Part shown: one piece after another, positions 6,130 to 8,031 of the stretch | How the letters are laid out: the number at the start of each line of letters is the position of its first letter | Numbering within the stretch: position 1 is the stretch's first letter | Assembly (NCBI GenBank): GCA_964434855.1 | Contig: CAYSWR010000039.1 | Coordinates: 1 to 8,031, forward strand | Origin: UBA8516 sp964434855 | GTDB lineage: Archaea; Thermoproteota; Nitrososphaeria; Nitrososphaerales; Nitrosopumilaceae | Length of the DNA stretch: 8,031 nucleotides | Direction of reading: 5' to 3' | Position numbers and translations under genes: made by a program | Notes under the pieces: generated by a model | Databases searched by the model: none | What the model was told of the DNA's origin: nothing | What the model saw: only the letters and a program-made list of their open reading frames with translations

Positions 6130-7236
6130 ATGGGAATTCCAGAAAAAATTCAAGCCATAAAAGACGAAATGTCAAAGACGCAGATAAACAAAGCTACAGA
6201 ACATCATGTTGGATTACTAAAAGCAAAACTGGCAAAGCTAAAACGTGAACAGGAAGAAGTCAAATCAAGATCATCTGGAAGTTCGGTAGGATTTGATGTC
6301 AAGCGAACTGGCGATGCAACTGTTGTTTTCATTGGATTGCCAAGTGTAGGAAAATCTACATTGTTAAACAAACTCACTGATGCAAAATCTGCAATAGGCG
6401 CATTTCAATTTACAACAACAACAGTAGTTCCTGGCATGATGGAACATCGCGGTGCAAAAATTCAGGTACTTGATTTGCCTGGAATAATGAAGGGTGCATC
6501 AACAGGAAAGGGATTGGGAAAAAGAGTTTTAGCTGTAGCAAAAAGTGCGGATTTGGTTTTAATTATGCTTGATGTCTTTCAACCATATCATGAAGAAGTC
6601 ATCAGGACCGAGCTTGGCAACATTGGAATAAGATTAGATCAAAAACCTCCTAACATAGTTATAGAAAAAACTGCAGATGGAGGAATATCTGTTAGTCAGC
6701 AAGTACCGTTGACAAAAATGTCACAAAGCCTTCTAAAAGACATACTTAGGGTGTATGGTGTCACCAATGGCAGAGTACTAATCAGAGAAGACGTTGATTC
6801 GGAACAATTAACTGATTATATTTCTGGTAGCAAAACATATGTTCAATCACTTACAGTGATGAATAAAATCGATTTAGTAAATCAGGGATTTCTAAACGAA
6901 TTACAGTCAAACATAAAATCAAAAATCATACCCATATCTGCAGACGCTGACATTAACATTAATGCTCTCAAGGATGCAATTTATGAGAAACTTGACTTTA
7001 TCAGAATTTACATGAGACCAAAAGGCGGAGAAACTGATTACGAAGAACCGTTGATAGCAAGAGATGGTTCCACCATACTTGACATATGTAACAAGTTACA
7101 CAGAGACATGAAAAAAGATTTTAGATATGCGCTAGCCTGGGGAAAAAGTGTAAAGTTTGGAGGTCAGAGAGTTGGTCTTCATCATGTTTTGCAAGATGAA
7201 GATGTTCTTACAATAATAAAAGCTCGAGGTACTTGA
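6130..7236 (+). CDS. DRG-family (Obg superfamily) GTP-binding protein with TGS domain
   Basis: Developmentally-regulated-GTP-binding (DRG/Rbg) type translational GTPase, 368 residues, the usual length for archaeal and eukaryotic DRGs. It has a charged N-terminal helical region (1-60), then the G domain: G1 GLPSVGKST (69-77), the threonine-rich switch I FTTTT (94-98), G3 DLPG (115-118), glycine-rich ASTGKGLGKR (123-132), G4 NKID (245-248) and G5 ISAD (269-272). The segment between G3 and G4 carries the S5D2L-type insertion expected in DRGs. A C-terminal TGS domain spans about 294-366 (YMRPKG to TIIKARG). Eukaryotic DRGs act on ribosomes with DFRP partner proteins; a ribosome role here follows from family. 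The start one base after the upstream stop and the GTGA before it support coupled translation with the MJ1316-like protein. Confidence 0.95.
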   Translation: MGIPEKIQAIKDEMSKTQINKATEHHVGLLKAKLAKLKREQEEVKSRSSGSSVGFDVKRTGDATVVFIGLPSVGKSTLLNKLTDAKSAIGAFQFTTTTVVPGMMEHRGAKIQVLDLPGIMKGASTGKGLGKRVLAVAKSADLVLIMLDVFQPYHEEVIRTELGNIGIRLDQKPPNIVIEKTADGGISVSQQVPLTKMSQSLLKDILRVYGVTNGRVLIREDVDSEQLTDYISGSKTYVQSLTVMNKIDLVNQGFLNELQSNIKSKIIPISADADININALKDAIYEKLDFIRIYMRPKGGETDYEEPLIARDGSTILDICNKLHRDMKKDFRYALAWGKSVKFGGQRVGLHHVLQDEDVLTIIKARGT

Positions 7237-7237
7237 G

Positions 7238-7250
7238 AAAAAGCTTTTTT
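7238..7250 (+). terminator. Possible T-run terminator after the DRG gene
   Basis: AAAAAGCTTTTTT begins two bases after the DRG stop. The T6 run is the type of signal that ends archaeal transcripts; the self-complementary A5-GC-T5 has no loop and is unlikely to form a useful hairpin. The next gene begins only 23 bases later, so read-through is equally possible. Confidence 0.3.
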
Positions 7251-7272
7251 GTTTCGATCAAGTTTTAGAATC

Positions 7273-7449
7273 ATGGATCAAGAATTTGAAAATCGTTGGT
7301 GCACAGTATGCATGGCAAAAACAAAACAAGAAATTATTTTCATGCCTGAAATTCCAACATACAAACGTAGAAGACAATACAAATGCACACAATGTGGAAA
7401 AAAATCCTGGTTGTTAGGCAGAAGACCATCAGCTGAAGCTGTATATTGA
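7273..7449 (+). CDS. Small zinc-ribbon protein (58 residues)
   Basis: Starts MDQEFENRWCTVC and ends LGRRPSAEAVY. Two CxxC knuckles, Cys10/Cys13 and Cys38/Cys41 (CTQCGKKSW), are separated by 24 residues with a basic stretch (YKRRRQYK, 30-37), giving a classic four-cysteine zinc ribbon. The frame stays open upstream to a TTG at 7249, but the ATG at 7273 is preferred because the extra residues (FRSSFRI) add nothing recognisable. No Shine-Dalgarno is visible. The gene follows the DRG gene in the same direction and may share its transcript. Zinc ribbons of this size occur in ribosomal, RNA polymerase-associated and tRNA-modifying proteins; the specific function is not recognised. Confidence 0.75.
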   Translation: MDQEFENRWCTVCMAKTKQEIIFMPEIPTYKRRRQYKCTQCGKKSWLLGRRPSAEAVY

Positions 7450-7485
7450 TCAAAATTGCGATCACAAATTACAAATTTTGAAAAA

Positions 7486-7502
7486 ATTCTGTGACACAGA
7501 AT
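7486..7502. repeat. 17-base perfect dyad ATTCTGTGACACAGAAT
   Basis: Eight bases on each side are exact reverse complements around a central A. It lies between the zinc-ribbon gene and the basic-protein gene, about 65 bases before the latter's ATG. As RNA it can fold with a seven-base stem and three-base loop. It could be an operator for a dimeric regulator or part of the upstream gene's terminator, since a T8 run follows at 7519. Confidence 0.5.
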
Positions 7503-7518
7503 GTAGTACTTGGTGTAA

Positions 7519-7526
7519 TTTTTTTT
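7519..7526 (+). terminator. T8 run after the zinc-ribbon gene
   Basis: Eight consecutive T bases about 70 bases after the zinc-ribbon stop, typical of archaeal intrinsic termination. The dyad at 7486-7502 lies just upstream. Placement before the next promoter-like element fits transcript separation. Confidence 0.4.
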
Positions 7527-7535
7527 AGTTTAACC
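7527..7535 (+). promoter_or_regulatory. Possible TATA element of the basic-protein gene
   Basis: AGTTTAACC is the best TATA-like match upstream of the ATG at 7567. Initiation about 25 bases downstream would give a leader of roughly ten bases. No Shine-Dalgarno lies at the normal distance from the ATG. Confidence 0.28.
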
Positions 7536-7566
7536 ATAGAAAAGTAAGTGAATTGTATGTTTTTTA

Positions 7567-7698
7567 ATGGCAACAAAAAAGCGATCTGGAAAAGCTAAGC
7601 GTAGATCAGCTCCAAAGCGTAAAGCTCCTAAGCGAAGATCAGCAGCTAAGAAAAGATCAGCTCCTAAGCGAAGATCAGCTGCTAAGCGACGACGATAG
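7567..7698 (+). CDS. 43-residue Lys/Arg-rich hexapeptide-repeat protein (histone H1/protamine-like)
   Basis: ATG-started frame of 43 codons with a TAG stop. The protein begins MATKKRSGKA and continues as imperfect hexapeptides of the form K-[RK]-R-S-A-[PA]: KRRSAP, KRKAP (one residue shorter), KRRSAA, KKRSAP, KRRSAA, then KRRR. It contains only Met, Ala, Thr, Lys, Arg, Ser, Gly and Pro, with no acidic, aromatic or bulky hydrophobic residue, so it is very basic and probably disordered. Such composition resembles histone H1 tails, Hc1-like proteins and protamines, so binding and compacting DNA or RNA is the likely role. The periodic codons vary at third positions, which argues for selection on the protein. 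The antisense strand is also open here but reads as a mirror of the repeat. Confidence 0.78.
   Translation: MATKKRSGKAKRRSAPKRKAPKRRSAAKKRSAPKRRSAAKRRR
7597..7683 (+). repeat. In-frame 18-base repeats encoding K-K/R-R-S-A-P/A
   Basis: Five tandem units begin at 7597, 7615, 7630, 7648 and 7666. All are 18 bases except the second, which lacks one codon. Most share AAGCGAAGATCAGCT with scattered substitutions. This tandem array builds most of the basic protein and could expand or contract by slippage or recombination. Confidence 0.75.
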
Positions 7699-7710
7699 TT
7701 CTGATCTACA

Positions 7711-7772
7711 AAAAACATGATGTTATCGCAGTATTTAATGCGGTAACTTTCAAATTTTTATCACTATTTTTT
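7711..7772. terminator. Bidirectional terminator between convergent genes
   Basis: A nine-base stem (GTTATCGCA at 7722-7730 against TGCGGTAAC at 7739-7747, with one G-U pair) encloses an eight-base loop. On the plus side it is followed by T5 (7755-7759) and T6 (7767-7772); on the minus side by a T6 run (A6 at 7711-7716). The arrangement suits ending both the basic-protein transcript and the convergent transcript from the right edge. Confidence 0.6.
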
Positions 7773-7773
7773 A

Positions 7774-8031
7774 CTAACTAAACATCTGCCCAGGCGGAGT
7801 GGATGATTTTCCTTTCACGCTATTTTTTTCAATAGAAAACTTTCTCTCATTTGGAATTACAGATATCTTTACTGAAGTATTAATTGCATAATGAGGCGTT
7901 CCATCAGGGTTTTTGTAATTTGTTGCAATTCCTACTCTGTCCAGATCAACTTTGACTTTGACTATTGTACCATCTTCTAACTTGAAAGACACAAACTCGT
8001 TGCCTACTCTTTCATGGTCTAGTAATTTAAA
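7774..8031 (-). CDS. Unrecognised protein, C-terminal part only (cut by window edge)
   Basis: The frame is open from the right edge to a TAG at 7774, giving 85 visible residues without a start in the window; the GTG at 7992 is an internal in-frame codon because the frame continues upstream as KLLDHERVGNEF. The visible part reads as alternating beta strands: EFVSFKLEDGTIVKVKVDLDRVGIATNY, then a NPDGTPHYAINTSVKISVIP stretch, and a polar tail ending STPPGQMFS. No membrane segment, cysteine or catalytic motif is visible. I do not recognise the family; a small beta-rich fold is inferred from the strand pattern only. Its 3' end faces the basic-protein gene across a shared terminator. Confidence 0.7.
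   Translation of the reverse strand, partial: FKLLDHERVGNEFVSFKLEDGTIVKVKVDLDRVGIATNYKNPDGTPHYAINTSVKISVIPNERKFSIEKNSVKGKSSTPPGQMFS

Noticed and set aside
7447..7480. Overlapping short inverted repeats (TGATC...GATCA and CAAAATT...AATTTTG) after the zinc-ribbon stop
   Set aside because: Short, AT-rich arms with long spacers are expected by chance in this base composition; the 17-base dyad next to them is the stronger signal.
7530..7718. Minus-strand open frame of 62 codons with repeated AADLRLGADL-like units
   Set aside because: It is the mirror of the plus-strand basic repeat gene. The plus strand has a tight ATG-to-TAG frame, a promoter-like element and a biologically sensible composition; the minus frame runs through the gene and its flanks without motifs.
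1..8031. Mobile element, defence system, CRISPR array or prophage
   Set aside because: No transposase, integrase, Cas, restriction or phage protein, no spaced direct repeats, and no clear change in base composition; the genes are housekeeping types.

Overview
This AT-rich, gene-dense window most likely comes from an ammonia-oxidising archaeon of the Nitrososphaerota (Thaumarchaeota), probably Nitrosopumilaceae. The evidence is the set of protein types: an archaeal TrmI-type tRNA m1A methyltransferase, a TA0175-type HAD phosphatase, a DRG-family GTPase with a TGS domain, an MJ1316/DUF504-like small protein, a free-standing NnrD, and short zinc proteins. Gene gaps are very short and start contexts look archaeal. 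The placement rests on recognising these proteins by eye, not on a database search.

Minus strand, 5817 down to 9: six genes in one direction. They are a phosphoglycolate-phosphatase-like HAD protein, arginyl-tRNA synthetase (argS), an unlisted 43-residue C2HC zinc mini-protein that starts one base after the argS stop, then a 75-base gap, then the tRNA m1A methyltransferase (trmI), NAD(P)H-hydrate dehydratase (nnrD, starting inside trmI) and an M20 metallopeptidase. The themes are translation (ArgRS, TrmI), metabolite repair or housekeeping (phosphatase, NnrD) and peptide turnover.

Plus strand, 5901 to 7698: an 83-base divergent intergenic region carries a short dyad. It is followed by an MJ1316/DUF504-like protein tightly coupled to a DRG GTPase, a four-cysteine zinc-ribbon protein, and a second short gene encoding a 43-residue Lys/Arg-rich protein built from hexapeptide repeats. 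This side also points to RNA, ribosome or nucleic-acid binding.

Right edge: a hairpin flanked by T-runs on both strands separates the basic-protein gene from a convergent minus-strand gene, which is cut by the window end and not recognised.

No stretch longer than about 120 bases lacks a gene. No tRNA, rRNA, CRISPR array, insertion sequence or integrase is visible. The window is mostly ordinary core genome. The parts most worth a second look are the two 43-residue genes, the MJ1316-like/DRG pair and the dyads in the short intergenic regions.
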